NCBI GenBank assembly: GCA_009691855.1
Contig: SIAI01000002.1
Location: forward strand, 62,001 to 126,000
Source of the DNA: Planctomycetota bacterium
GTDB lineage: Bacteria > Planctomycetota > UBA1135 > GCA-002686595
Direction: 5' to 3'
Length of the DNA: 64,000 bases
The position numbers and the translations under genes are program-made. Under the pieces are notes generated by a model. That model was not told the DNA's origin, did not search any database, and saw only the letters and a list, made by a program, of their open reading frames with translations. The stretch's first letter is position 1. Every line of letters begins with the position of its first letter. Below, one piece after another: positions 36,400 through 45,017 of this stretch.

Positions 36400-38844
36400 A
36401 TGAAGCGCTTCAGTCTGGTCGGCGTGGGCGCCCTCGCGCTGCTGCTCGCCCCGGCGGCCTGCGCCCTGCGCCACGCGCGCCGCGAGCCGCTGCCCCTCGT
36501 TGCCACGCGCGCGCTGGCCGAGGCGCGCGAGCTCCTGCGCACGCGTCCGCACGGCTGGCGTGCCCAGGCGAACGAGGCCGCCGCGCGTGCGGCCGGCGCG
36601 GCGCCCGAGTGGGTCGCGCCGCGGCGCGTGCTCGACGACCTGGCGCGCGAGAGTCTGCTGGGCCACGAGGCCCTGGCCGCGCGCCGCGCCGAACTCGCGC
36701 GCACGGCGGGCGCGGCCGAGCTCTATCTCGTCGGCCGCCTGGAGGGCCGGGCCGGGATCCCGCGCCTCGAGCGCGCCATGCGCCTCGACCCGCAGTTCGC
36801 CTGGGCCCAGCACGGTCTGGCGTGGAACCGCTTCCTGGGTGGCGAACCGCGCGTGGCGCTGCACGCCGGCGAGCGCGCGCTCGAACTCGCGCGGGGTTCC
36901 TACGAACTCGGCGCCTTCGCCCAGGCCGCGGCGCGCTACCGCATCGAGCTGGGCCGGGCCGACGAGGCCATCGCGTCCCTGGCCGAGCTGCTGGAAGGCG
37001 CGCAGCTCGAGGAACCGGAGCGCACCGAACTCGGCCTGACGCTGGCGCGCGCCGAACTCGGCAGCGAGGACGCCGAGCTCGTGGCGCGCGGCTTCTGGCG
37101 CGCGGTGGCGCTACTGGAGAGCGGGCACCTGGCCGAAGCGGAGTACGACCCGCTGGGCGACGACGCGCTCGCGCGCCGCGCCGCGGCCGGGCAGCCCGAC
37201 GGGATCAGCGTGCTGCTCTCGGCCCTCGATGGCGCCACGGGCCCCGGGCCCGAGCATCTGCGCGCGCGTCTGTTCCTGGAGCGCGGCGCGCCCGCTCTGG
37301 CCGCGGCGCAGTGGGCGCGCACGAGCTCGGGCCAGAGCGCGGCGACGTTCGCGCGCGCGCGCGCGCTGGAGCACGGCGCGGCCGAGCGCGCGCTGGAGGG
37401 CTGGCGTCTGGGGTTGCCCGCGCACCTCCGCGACGAGCAAGGCCTGCCCCGCGAACCGAAGCTGCGCGCGCTGCTCGCCGCCGCACGCGTGAGCAGCGCG
37501 CCGCTCGGCGCGCGGCGCTTCGGCGCGGCGCTGCTCGACGCCGGCTGGTTCGCCGAGGCCGCCAGCTACGCCTCGTTCCTGGCCGAGGCCGAGCCCGAAG
37601 CGGGGCTCGAGCTCGCCACGCGCGCCGCGACCGGCCAGGCGCTGCTCTCCGGCCTCGAGAGCGTGCTGCTGCGCGTGGACGAGAGCAAGCCGGCCTTCCT
37701 GCCGGCGGCGGCCGGCGCCGCGCCGTCGGCGCGCAAGGTCGATGACCTGGACGCGCTGCTGTCCGCGCTGCAACCGTTCTTCGAGCGCTTCCACCGCGCG
37801 CCGCTCGCCGTGCCGCTCAGCGACTCCCCGCGCCTGTCCTTCGCCGGCGTGGCGGCGATCGCGCATCCAGGCCCGACCTTCTCGGCCGCGGACGAGCGCG
37901 CCGGCCTGGGCCGTGCCGGCGAGCCCGTGCCCGGGCTGGCGGCCGAGCTTCTCGCGCTTGGCCGCTTCGGCATCTTTGGTCAGGCGCCCGGCGGTGGCGG
38001 GCCCGACGGCACGGTGCTGCGCGTGGTGGGCGGCGAGCGCAAGGAGGGCACGCACCTCGGCGTGCACTACGCCGGCTGGGTCGCCTGGTGCGAGGGCACG
38101 GACATCGCGAGCCGTCCCGGCCGGCACGGCGCCGGCATCAGCGGCGCGGCGCTGCACGAGGGTTACTGGATCGACCTCGAGGGCGTGCGCCACGAGTGGG
38201 AGCGCCTGTGCGCGCTCGAACACGCCTACCTGGACGAGGACCCTGCGACGCTCGAGCGCGCCCTGGCCGGCCGCGGCCCGACGCTCGAAGCCCAGGCACC
38301 GGCGCACGAGCGCGCGCGCTGGATGGCGCCGCTGGGCGAGGGCGAGCGCGTGCTGCTGGCGGCCCTGCGCGAGCGCGCGACGCCGCCGGGCGGTGCGGCG
38401 CGGCTCACCTTCGACGAGCGCGTCGAGCTCACCGCACTACACGAGGAAGGCCACCTCACCGAGCGCACGCGCTTCCTGCCGCTCTTCGCGCACTGGCGCG
38501 CGGTGCTGGGCTTCGCGCTGCGCCACGGCTTCGCGCCGCGCGCCGTGGCACAGGCGCTGGAGTACCGCGCGCAGCTGGTTGCGCTGTGCGCGGCCGCGGA
38601 TCCGCGCCTGGTGCTGGCCGACTGTCTCCTGGCGAGCGACGGCGAGGGCGGCGTGCTGCCGCACGGCGACGCCTATCGCCAGCTGCTGGAGGAGTTCCTG
38701 CGCGTCGCCGCGGGCGAGCTCGCCAGCCTTCCAGCGCTGGACGACGAGCACTACGTCCTCTACCAGCTGCACCTGCTGGGCGCGGAAGACGTGCGCCGTC
38801 TCGCGCGCACCGTGGCCGAGGGCGAGGGTCTGGTGGCCGACTGA
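36400..38844 (+). CDS. TPR lipoprotein with C-terminal HExxH motif (putative metallopeptidase)
   Basis: An 814-residue protein. The signal peptide has a lipobox-like LAPAAC. Residues about 60-460 are alpha-helical repeats of TPR type (for example PRLERAMRLDPQFAWAQHGL). Residues about 460-810 form a separate domain. It includes GTHLGVHYAGWVAWCEGTD, ALHEGYWIDLEGVRHEWERL and ELTALHEEGHLTERTRFLPL, where His681-Glu-Glu-Gly-His685 is a zinc-protease-type HExxH. EYRAQLVALC about 40 residues later could supply the third ligand. I know no family with this layout; peptidase activity is inferred. It may be a surface or periplasmic protease with a TPR substrate arm. Confidence 0.7.
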   Translation: MKRFSLVGVGALALLLAPAACALRHARREPLPLVATRALAEARELLRTRPHGWRAQANEAAARAAGAAPEWVAPRRVLDDLARESLLGHEALAARRAELARTAGAAELYLVGRLEGRAGIPRLERAMRLDPQFAWAQHGLAWNRFLGGEPRVALHAGERALELARGSYELGAFAQAAARYRIELGRADEAIASLAELLEGAQLEEPERTELGLTLARAELGSEDAELVARGFWRAVALLESGHLAEAEYDPLGDDALARRAAAGQPDGISVLLSALDGATGPGPEHLRARLFLERGAPALAAAQWARTSSGQSAATFARARALEHGAAERALEGWRLGLPAHLRDEQGLPREPKLRALLAAARVSSAPLGARRFGAALLDAGWFAEAASYASFLAEAEPEAGLELATRAATGQALLSGLESVLLRVDESKPAFLPAAAGAAPSARKVDDLDALLSALQPFFERFHRAPLAVPLSDSPRLSFAGVAAIAHPGPTFSAADERAGLGRAGEPVPGLAAELLALGRFGIFGQAPGGGGPDGTVLRVVGGERKEGTHLGVHYAGWVAWCEGTDIASRPGRHGAGISGAALHEGYWIDLEGVRHEWERLCALEHAYLDEDPATLERALAGRGPTLEAQAPAHERARWMAPLGEGERVLLAALRERATPPGGAARLTFDERVELTALHEEGHLTERTRFLPLFAHWRAVLGFALRHGFAPRAVAQALEYRAQLVALCAAADPRLVLADCLLASDGEGGVLPHGDAYRQLLEEFLRVAAGELASLPALDDEHYVLYQLHLLGAEDVRRLARTVAEGEGLVAD

Positions 38845-38853
38845 GCCGGCCCG

Positions 38854-40473
38854 TCAGCGCCGGAATCGCGAGCGCTTCAGCTCCTGGGCCTGGGCGTGCC
38901 CGGGCTCCAGCTCCAGGGCGCGTAGCACGTGCTGCTCGGCCTCCGCACGGCGCTCCAGCAGCAGCAGCAGGCGCGCGGCGTCGCAGTGCGCCTGGGCGGA
39001 CTCGCCGAGCTCGAGCGCGCGCTCGAGGTAGCGCAGGGCGCCTTCCAGGTCCCCGCGTTCGGCGGCGATCGCGGCCAGGTTGCGCTGCACGAAGCTCGAG
39101 CCCGGGTCGAGCTCCAGCGCCGTCTTCAGCAGGGCTTCGGCCTCCACGCTGCGCTCGGCGTCGAGCAGCGCCGCGGCCAGGTTGTTGTAGGCGCGCGGGT
39201 TGTGCGGAGCGCGCGCCACCACCGTGCGCCACAGCTCGATCGCCGTGCGGTACTCGTGGTTGCGCTGCACGGTCGCCGCCGCGAGCGCGACAGTCGCGGC
39301 TGCGGCCAGCAGCCCAGGCAGGCATGGCAGGCGCGGAGCCCAGCGCCGGCCGGCGTGCGCGACCCCCGCGCACAGCGGCACGAGCAGCGCCGCGAGCGGC
39401 AGGACCATGCGGTGCTCGAAGGCCAGGTCCTTGATGGGCACGAAGCTCGACGTCGGTGCCAGCACCAAAAAGAAGGCGGCCAGCGCGAAGCCGGGCCAGG
39501 AGCGGCGCAGCAGCCCCACGAGCGTGGCCGCGAGCAGGGCCAGGATCAGGAGCGTCTGCGGCAGCCAGGCACCGAGCTCACGCGCCACCGGCCAGGCGTA
39601 GTCGAAGACCAGGGGATGCGGCCAGAGCACCAGCCGCAGGTAGTGCAGGAGCACGCCCGGCTGTGAGCGCAGGTAGGCGAGCGACGTGGCACCCGCGCGG
39701 AAGCCGAAACCGCTGCTCTTGCTCGCGGCGAACAGCGGCGGAGCGATGAAGATCAGGAACAGCACCAAGCTGAAAGCCGCCACCAGGGCGTGGAAGCGCC
39801 AGCGACGGCGCAGGTTGTCGCGCGCCGCGCCGGGCACGAGCACGCACTCGGCGAGCAGCATCAGCGCCGGCGCCGTGGCGATGATCTCCTTGGAGGCGAA
39901 GCCTAGCGCCAGGCTGGCCAGCGCGTAGAGCTGCCAGCGGCGCGGGGTGGGGGAGTCGAGCGAACGCAGATGGCCGTAGAGCGTGCCGAGATAGAAGAGC
40001 ACGGCCAGGGTCTCGGCGCGCTGGCTGATGTAGGTCACCGCGCTGGTCTGCAGCGGGTGGCACAGCCACAGCGCCGTGACGGCCAGCGCGAGGCGTGCGC
40101 GGCTCGCGGCCGCCAGAGCGGGCGCGACCAGGGCCGTCGCCCGGCGCACGACCCCCAGCAGGGCCAGGCCGCACAGGAAGTGTGCGAGGAGGTTGAACGC
40201 GTGATAGCTCCAGGTCGCCGCGCCGCTCAGCGCACGGTTGAGGGCAAAGCTCGCCCACACCAGCGTGCGCGTGCCGAACTCCAGGCGTTTCTCCGGCAGC
40301 GGGTCGTCCAGCAGGAACGGGACGCGCAGGCTGTTCGCGTAGCACAGGCCCACCAGGAGCGCGCACAGCAGCACGGACCACAGGAGGTGCGCGCGGCGCG
40401 CTTGGGGGGCGAGGGCGGGGGCGTCCAAGGTCGTGCCGGGCTGATGGTCCGCGCCCGGGGCCGACGGTGTCAA
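38854..40473 (-). CDS. TMTC-like membrane glycosyltransferase with C-terminal TPR repeats
   Basis: A 539-residue protein with about ten transmembrane helices, then two or three TPR units from residue 410 to the end (NPRAYNNLAAALLDAERSVE; GDLEGALRYLERALELGESA). DLAFEHRMVLPLAALLVPL and LCHPLQTSAVTYISQRAETL are typical of TMTC-type GT-C proteins, which are O-mannosyltransferases in eukaryotes. The bacterial role is unverified. The start codon is uncertain: TTG at 40473 fits the frame and has no strong ribosome-binding site. It converges with the TPR lipoprotein. Confidence 0.82.
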   Translation of the reverse strand: MTPSAPGADHQPGTTLDAPALAPQARRAHLLWSVLLCALLVGLCYANSLRVPFLLDDPLPEKRLEFGTRTLVWASFALNRALSGAATWSYHAFNLLAHFLCGLALLGVVRRATALVAPALAAASRARLALAVTALWLCHPLQTSAVTYISQRAETLAVLFYLGTLYGHLRSLDSPTPRRWQLYALASLALGFASKEIIATAPALMLLAECVLVPGAARDNLRRRWRFHALVAAFSLVLFLIFIAPPLFAASKSSGFGFRAGATSLAYLRSQPGVLLHYLRLVLWPHPLVFDYAWPVARELGAWLPQTLLILALLAATLVGLLRRSWPGFALAAFFLVLAPTSSFVPIKDLAFEHRMVLPLAALLVPLCAGVAHAGRRWAPRLPCLPGLLAAAATVALAAATVQRNHEYRTAIELWRTVVARAPHNPRAYNNLAAALLDAERSVEAEALLKTALELDPGSSFVQRNLAAIAAERGDLEGALRYLERALELGESAQAHCDAARLLLLLERRAEAEQHVLRALELEPGHAQAQELKRSRFRR

Positions 40474-40490
40474 GGCCGGGCCGCGCTTGG

Positions 40491-40496
40491 TAGCTT
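40491..40496 (+). promoter_or_regulatory. Shared bidirectional -10-like element
   Basis: TAGCTT on the plus strand ends 8 bases before the glycosyltransferase GTG at 40505. The reverse complement of the overlapping TTGGTA (40488-40493) reads TACCAA, 14 bases before the TTG of the divergent membrane protein. The two genes may fire from one crowded site. Confidence 0.3.
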
Positions 40497-40504
40497 GCGC
40501 GCGC

Positions 40505-41476
40505 GTGCAGACGGAGTGGAAGATCGCGGTGGTCGTGCCGTGCTATCGGGCGCGCGCATCCGTGCTCGGCGTGCTGGCCAAGATCGGCCCGGAATGCGCG
40601 GCGATCTACGTGGTCGACGACGCCTGTCCCGAGCAGACCGGCGCACACGTGCGCCGCGAGTGCCGCGACCCGCGCGTGCGCGTGCTGGTCCTCGAGGCGA
40701 ACCAGGGCGTGGGCGGGGCCACGCTGAGCGGCTACCGCGCGGCCCTTGCCGAGGGCGCAAACGTGCTGGTCAAGCTCGACGCCGACGGGCAGATGGACCC
40801 CGTCTTGGTGCCCACGCTGGTGGCGCCGATCCTGCTGGGCGAGGCCGACTACACCAAGGGCAACCGCTTCTTCGAGCTCGAGGGCCTGCGCTCGATGCCC
40901 TTCCTGCGCCTGGCTGGCAACTCGGCGCTGTCGTTCCTGTCCAAGCTCTCCAGCGGCTACTGGGACGTCTTCGACCCGACCAACGGCTTCACCGCGCTGC
41001 ACGCCGCAGTGGCCCGGCGCCTGCCGCTCGACAAGGTGGCCAAGCGCTGGTTTTTCGAGTCGGACCTCTTGTTCCGCCTGGGCACGCTGCGCGCGGTGGT
41101 GTGCGACGTGCCCATGCCGGCGCAGTACGCGGACGAGCGCAGCAACCTCAGCGTGCGTCACGTGCTGCCCGAGTTCGCCTGGCGCCATCTGCTGAACACG
41201 CTGAAGCGCGTCTTCTACGGCTACTACCTGCGCGACTTCAACTTCGCCTCGCTGGAGCTCGTGCTGGGCGTGCTCGCCACCGCGGGTGGCACTTGGTTCG
41301 GGATCGCCCAGTGGCTCGCCAGCAGCGAGAGCAGGACCTTCACGAGCTCGGGCCCGGTCATGCTGGCCGCCTTGCCGATCCTGCTGGGCGTGCAGCTCGT
41401 GCTCGGCTTCCTGAGCTTCGACATGCACAACACGCCGCGCCAGCCGCTGCACCGCCGCCTCGAGCCGCGGCGCTGA
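40505..41476 (+). CDS. Family 2 glycosyltransferase, polyprenyl-phosphate type
   Basis: A 323-residue enzyme with a DPM1-like GT-A domain: IAVVVPCYRARASVLGVLAK, YVVDDACPEQTG, NQGVGGATLSGYRAAL, VLVKLDADGQMDP (DxD) and FDPTNGFTALHAAVARRL. Two transmembrane helices at the C-terminus (about 255-275 and 288-308) are as in enzymes that charge polyprenyl phosphate with a sugar. Such lipid donors would feed GT-C enzymes like the one encoded divergently. GTG 40505 is preferred; the frame allows a TTG 18 bases earlier. Confidence 0.85.
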   Translation: MQTEWKIAVVVPCYRARASVLGVLAKIGPECAAIYVVDDACPEQTGAHVRRECRDPRVRVLVLEANQGVGGATLSGYRAALAEGANVLVKLDADGQMDPVLVPTLVAPILLGEADYTKGNRFFELEGLRSMPFLRLAGNSALSFLSKLSSGYWDVFDPTNGFTALHAAVARRLPLDKVAKRWFFESDLLFRLGTLRAVVCDVPMPAQYADERSNLSVRHVLPEFAWRHLLNTLKRVFYGYYLRDFNFASLELVLGVLATAGGTWFGIAQWLASSESRTFTSSGPVMLAALPILLGVQLVLGFLSFDMHNTPRQPLHRRLEPRR

Positions 41477-41478
41477 GC

Positions 41479-42375
41479 ATGGCCGAGCGGCTGGCGATCG
41501 CGGTCCCGTTTTACGCCGGGCTCGAGTACCTGCGCGAGGCGCTGGCGAGCGCGCGCGCGCAGACGGATGGCGAGTGGACCCTGACAGTGGTCGATGACTC
41601 GCCCGAAAAACGCGGCGGGCGCGAGCTGGTGGCGAGCTTCGGCGACCCGCGGCTGCGCTACCTGGCCAACGACGGCAACCTGGGCATGGTGGCCTGCTGG
41701 AACCGCTGTCTGGCCGAGGTCGAGCTGGGCGCGGAGCTGCTCACGCTGCTGCATGCCGACGATCGCCTGTTGCCCGGCTACGTCGCGGCCATGAAGGGGC
41801 TGGCCGCGGCCCAGCCGCGCGCGGTGGCCCTGTTCTGCGCCGCGCGCACCATCGGCGCCGACGGGCGCGAGCGCTTCTCGCTGCAGGACGACATCAAGCG
41901 CTTCCTCGTGCCGCGCGCCGGTATCGTGGTCGAGCTGCGCGGCGAGGCCGGCCTGCGCGCGCTCATGCGCGGCAACTTCGTGGTCTGCCCCACGCTGTGC
42001 TTTCGCCGCGGGGTGCTCGGCACCCGGCGCTTCGAAACGCGCTGGCATCAGGTGCAGGACCTGGAGCTCTTGACGCGCCTCCTGTTCGAGCGCGAGACGC
42101 TCTGCGGCCTGCGCGCCGCGCACTACGCCTACCGCCGCCACACCGCCAACGCCACCGCGCAGCAGACCGAGAGCCTGCTGCGCTTCGAGGAGGAGTTCGC
42201 CGTGTTCGACGCGCTCGCCGCGCGCGCCGCGGCGCTCGGCTGGACGCGCGCCGCGCGCACCTCGCGCCAGAAGACGATCCTGCGTCTGCACCTCGGCTGG
42301 CGCGCGCTGGCCGAGCTGGCGCGGCTGCGGCCTGGAACGGCCGCGAAGTACGCGCGCTTCCTCGCGCGGCGCTAG
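41479..42375 (+). CDS. Family 2 glycosyltransferase
   Basis: A 298-residue soluble GT-A enzyme: LAIAVPFYAGLEYLREALAS, TLTVVDDSPEKRGG, NDGNLGMVACWNRCLAEV, LLTLLHADDRLLPGYV (DxD equivalent HADD), then QDLELLTRLLFERETLCGL. It starts 2 bases after the stop of the preceding glycosyltransferase. The stop codon shares the palindrome CTAG with the stop codon of the convergent methyltransferase. Acceptor unknown. Confidence 0.87.
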   Translation: MAERLAIAVPFYAGLEYLREALASARAQTDGEWTLTVVDDSPEKRGGRELVASFGDPRLRYLANDGNLGMVACWNRCLAEVELGAELLTLLHADDRLLPGYVAAMKGLAAAQPRAVALFCAARTIGADGRERFSLQDDIKRFLVPRAGIVVELRGEAGLRALMRGNFVVCPTLCFRRGVLGTRRFETRWHQVQDLELLTRLLFERETLCGLRAAHYAYRRHTANATAQQTESLLRFEEEFAVFDALAARAAALGWTRAARTSRQKTILRLHLGWRALAELARLRPGTAAKYARFLARR

Positions 42376-42968
42376 GCTTTTCGCGCCACGACCACGAACT
42401 CGTTGTGCGCGAACAGGCGCCCGACGAAGCGCGGGAAGGGGAACGAGTAGCGCCGCACGAGCACGAGCCCGTTAGCCGTGAGCACGCGCTCGAGCTCATC
42501 GAATCCCGTGAAGGCGACGTGCGTCGCGTCGCTGGCGAAGCCGCGCTCCTGCGGCGTGAGCAGCACGACGCGCCCGCCGGACTTCACGAACGGCAGGTGT
42601 TCGCCGACCAGCGCGAGCGCCTGGGCGGGCTGCAGGTGCTCGAGCACATGCGCCACGAGCAGCGTGTCGAAGCGTCCCGGGGTGGCGTGCGGCGAGCGCG
42701 CGAACTCTTCACCCGTGTAGGCATCGAGGCCGCGCGCGCGGGCCGCCGCGACCGAGTGCGCGTTGTGGTCGATGCCGACTCCGTGCCCGCCGAGGTGCGC
42801 CAGGTTGCGGCCGGTGCCGCAGCCGAGGTCGAGCGTGAAGCCCAGCTCGAGGCGTCGCAGGTTCCAGCGATAGGGCGCCTGCACGTCGATGAAGCGCTTC
42901 CAGCCCGCGCGCTCGGCGAGGTAGCGCGTGTAGGCTGGCGAAGTCGTGTCGCGCGCGGGCTCGGACAT
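42372..42968 (-). CDS. Class I SAM-dependent methyltransferase
   Basis: A 198-residue methyltransferase with the Rossmann fold: motif I TLDLGCGTGRNLAHLGGHGV, then GIDHNAHSVAAARARGL, motif IV-like FDTLLVAHVLEHLQPAQALA and GGRVVLLTPQERGF. The HVLEHL stretch is typical of UbiE/TylF-like small-molecule enzymes. The frame extends upstream, but the ATG at 42968 follows a TATGCT element by 7 bases and begins with conserved sequence. Substrate unknown; the glycosyltransferases it faces hint at sugar or lipid methylation. Confidence 0.87.
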   Translation of the reverse strand: MSEPARDTTSPAYTRYLAERAGWKRFIDVQAPYRWNLRRLELGFTLDLGCGTGRNLAHLGGHGVGIDHNAHSVAAARARGLDAYTGEEFARSPHATPGRFDTLLVAHVLEHLQPAQALALVGEHLPFVKSGGRVVLLTPQERGFASDATHVAFTGFDELERVLTANGLVLVRRYSFPFPRFVGRLFAHNEFVVVARKA

Positions 42969-42975
42969 CCCGCCG

Positions 42976-42981
42976 AGCATA
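42976..42981 (-). promoter_or_regulatory. Candidate -10 hexamer of the methyltransferase
   Basis: TATGCT on the minus strand, 7 bases before the ATG. This is one of the best matches to the TATAAT consensus among these elements. Confidence 0.4.
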
Positions 42982-43140
42982 GCGGTGGGATTCCACGCCT
43001 GGCTCAACGTCTTGCGCTGACGCGCGAGGAATCCGCGCTCTGCCGCCAACGCTTGCGCTCCCGCGGCAAGATCTCCTGGCATCCGCCATGGATGCCGCGC
43101 CCTTCGATCACGACGAGGACCTCGTCCAACGCCTGGAGTG

Positions 43141-44268
43141 CTACGCCTTCACGCGCACCGAGTCGAGCACCTCGTCCATGTGGAAGAGCAGCTCGTCGAG
43201 CCCCTCCTCCGAATGGTCGCCCATGTGCCCGATGCGGAAGGTGAGGCCCTTCAACTTGTCGTAGCCATTGCCGATCTCCTCGCCGCGCTTCTTCAGCGCG
43301 TCGATCAGCGCGGCCACGTCGATGCCATCCGCCTTGATGCAGCTGATGGTGGGCGAGCTGAGCGCCTCGGCGGGGAACGGATCGAGGCCGTGGCCGATGC
43401 CCCATTGCAGCGTGCGCGCGCGCATGCGCTCGTGCTTGTCGAAGCGCGCCGTCCAGGCCGCGGCGCCGGTCTTGCCCTTGTCGCGCGCGGGCAGCGTGGC
43501 GCCACTGGTGATGTCGGCGAGCTGGCGCGCCAGCGCGCGGTACAGCGTGACCACCGGCGTGGCCGGCGTCTTGCGCTCGACGTGGCCGTCGATCGTGCGC
43601 ACCGGATCGAGGTACCAGCTCGCGCGCTTCTTGGCGCGCGCGCCCTCCATGTAGCGCTTCGAGGCGCACACCACCGTGATGCCCGGCGGCAGCGCGAGCG
43701 CCTTGTTCACGCCGGCCAGGGCGAAGTCGATGCCGTTCGCGTCGCAGTCGATGGGCGCGCCGGCGATAGCGCTCACCACGTCCACGAACAGCTGCGTGCT
43801 GGGCGAGGTCTTCATCGCTCTCGCCACGGGCGCGAGCGGCGTCAGCACTCCGGTCGAGGTCTCGCACACGACCAGCGTGACCGCGTCGAACGGTCCCTTG
43901 CTCTTCAGCGTCTCGGCCAGCTGCGCTTCGGTGACGGCTTGGCCCCAGGCGAGCTCGAGCACCGTCACGTCCTTGCCCAGGACCTTGGCGATGTCCGCCC
44001 AGCGCTTCGAGAACGAGCCGTTCACGACGGACAGCACGCGCGCGCCGACGCCGTAGAGCGAGCCCTCCATCATCCCGGTCGCGCTGTGGTTGCACACGGC
44101 GACGGTCGCGGTCGAGCCCGCGCCCAGGCCGAAGGCGAGGCGCAGCGGCGGATCGATGCGCTCGAGCAGCTCGACCATGGCCTTCGAGCGGTGCCCGATC
44201 ATGGGCAGGACCTGCTCGGCCAAGATCTCGGTGCGGACGTAGGTGGGGCCGGGGATCCAGATCTTCAT
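43141..44268 (-). CDS. Class V aminotransferase, probable phosphoserine aminotransferase
   Basis: A 375-residue PLP enzyme of the alanine-glyoxylate/serine-pyruvate type. Motifs: IWIPGPTYVRTEILAEQVLP, IGHRSKAM, FVDVVSAIAGAPIDCDANGI and the PLP lysine in AGVNKALALPPGI. By itself the family could be alanine-glyoxylate transaminase. Its ATG overlaps the stop of serB (ATGA), and serA precedes serB in the same way. The missing step in that series is 3-phosphohydroxypyruvate to phosphoserine. I therefore infer that it does SerC's job. Confidence 0.85.
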   Translation of the reverse strand: MKIWIPGPTYVRTEILAEQVLPMIGHRSKAMVELLERIDPPLRLAFGLGAGSTATVAVCNHSATGMMEGSLYGVGARVLSVVNGSFSKRWADIAKVLGKDVTVLELAWGQAVTEAQLAETLKSKGPFDAVTLVVCETSTGVLTPLAPVARAMKTSPSTQLFVDVVSAIAGAPIDCDANGIDFALAGVNKALALPPGITVVCASKRYMEGARAKKRASWYLDPVRTIDGHVERKTPATPVVTLYRALARQLADITSGATLPARDKGKTGAAAWTARFDKHERMRARTLQWGIGHGLDPFPAEALSSPTISCIKADGIDVAALIDALKKRGEEIGNGYDKLKGLTFRIGHMGDHSEEGLDELLFHMDEVLDSVRVKA

Positions 44269-45017
44269 GCGGTGGGAGGGGTTGGGCTGCGCGGGAGCTC
44301 GACCAGGGGGCGGTGGGCGCTCGAAGACGCGAGATTCGCGATCTCCGCGCCCGAGAGCAAGAGCGGAACGAGCGCGCGGAAGTCGGGGTCGAGGCAGCGC
44401 ACGCGCGCGGCCTCCAGGACGCGCTTGCGCCGCTCCACGCCGCCGAAGGCGACGAAGCGCGTGGCCTCGCCGGCGGCCTCGAGGTCGGTGGCGCCATCGC
44501 CGACGAAGACCAGGGCCTCGCCCGCGCGACGCAGACCGCGCAGGACCTCGACCTTTCCGCCCGCGCGCGCGAGCGGCGAACGCTGGTCGAAGCCGGCGTA
44601 GCGCCCGGCTGCGTCGAAGTGGAGCTCGACGGCGTGCACGCACGCGTCGGGGATCGCCAGCGCGCGCGCGAGGTGCGCCACCGCCGGCCGCACGCCGCCC
44701 GAGACGATGCACACGCGCTTCCCGAGCGCCTGCAGCGCGGCCACGAGCTGCGCTACGTTGGGTAGCAGCGTCTCGACGTAGCGCTGACCGATGTGCTCGA
44801 CGTCGGCGCGCGAGGGCTTCACCAGCGCGAGGCGCGCACCGTAGACCTCCTCCAGCGCGATCGCGCCCTCCATGGCGAGCTGCGTCAGGCGCGCGACCTC
44901 GGCGTTGTCGCGCGCCAGCTCCTCGATGCCCTCGAGTGCCGAGAGTGTCGAGTCGCAGTCGAACACCACCGTGGCGTAGGGCGGCGGCGCGTCGAGGAGC
45001 TCGCGCACGGCGTTCAC
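44265..45017 (-). CDS. serB: Phosphoserine phosphatase
   Basis: HAD-superfamily hydrolase that releases serine from phosphoserine. The 250-residue protein has motif I VVFDCDSTLSALEGIEELA, motif II VCIVSGGVRP and motif III VFVGDGATDLEAAG. The cap helix AMEGAIALEEVYGARLALV is typical of SerB. There is no N-terminal ACT domain. The GTG at 45017 overlaps the serA stop (GTGA), and its own stop overlaps the aminotransferase start. Three enzymes of the serine pathway are thus coupled in one unit. Confidence 0.9.
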   Translation of the reverse strand: MNAVRELLDAPPPYATVVFDCDSTLSALEGIEELARDNAEVARLTQLAMEGAIALEEVYGARLALVKPSRADVEHIGQRYVETLLPNVAQLVAALQALGKRVCIVSGGVRPAVAHLARALAIPDACVHAVELHFDAAGRYAGFDQRSPLARAGGKVEVLRGLRRAGEALVFVGDGATDLEAAGEATRFVAFGGVERRKRVLEAARVRCLDPDFRALVPLLLSGAEIANLASSSAHRPLVELPRSPTPPTA

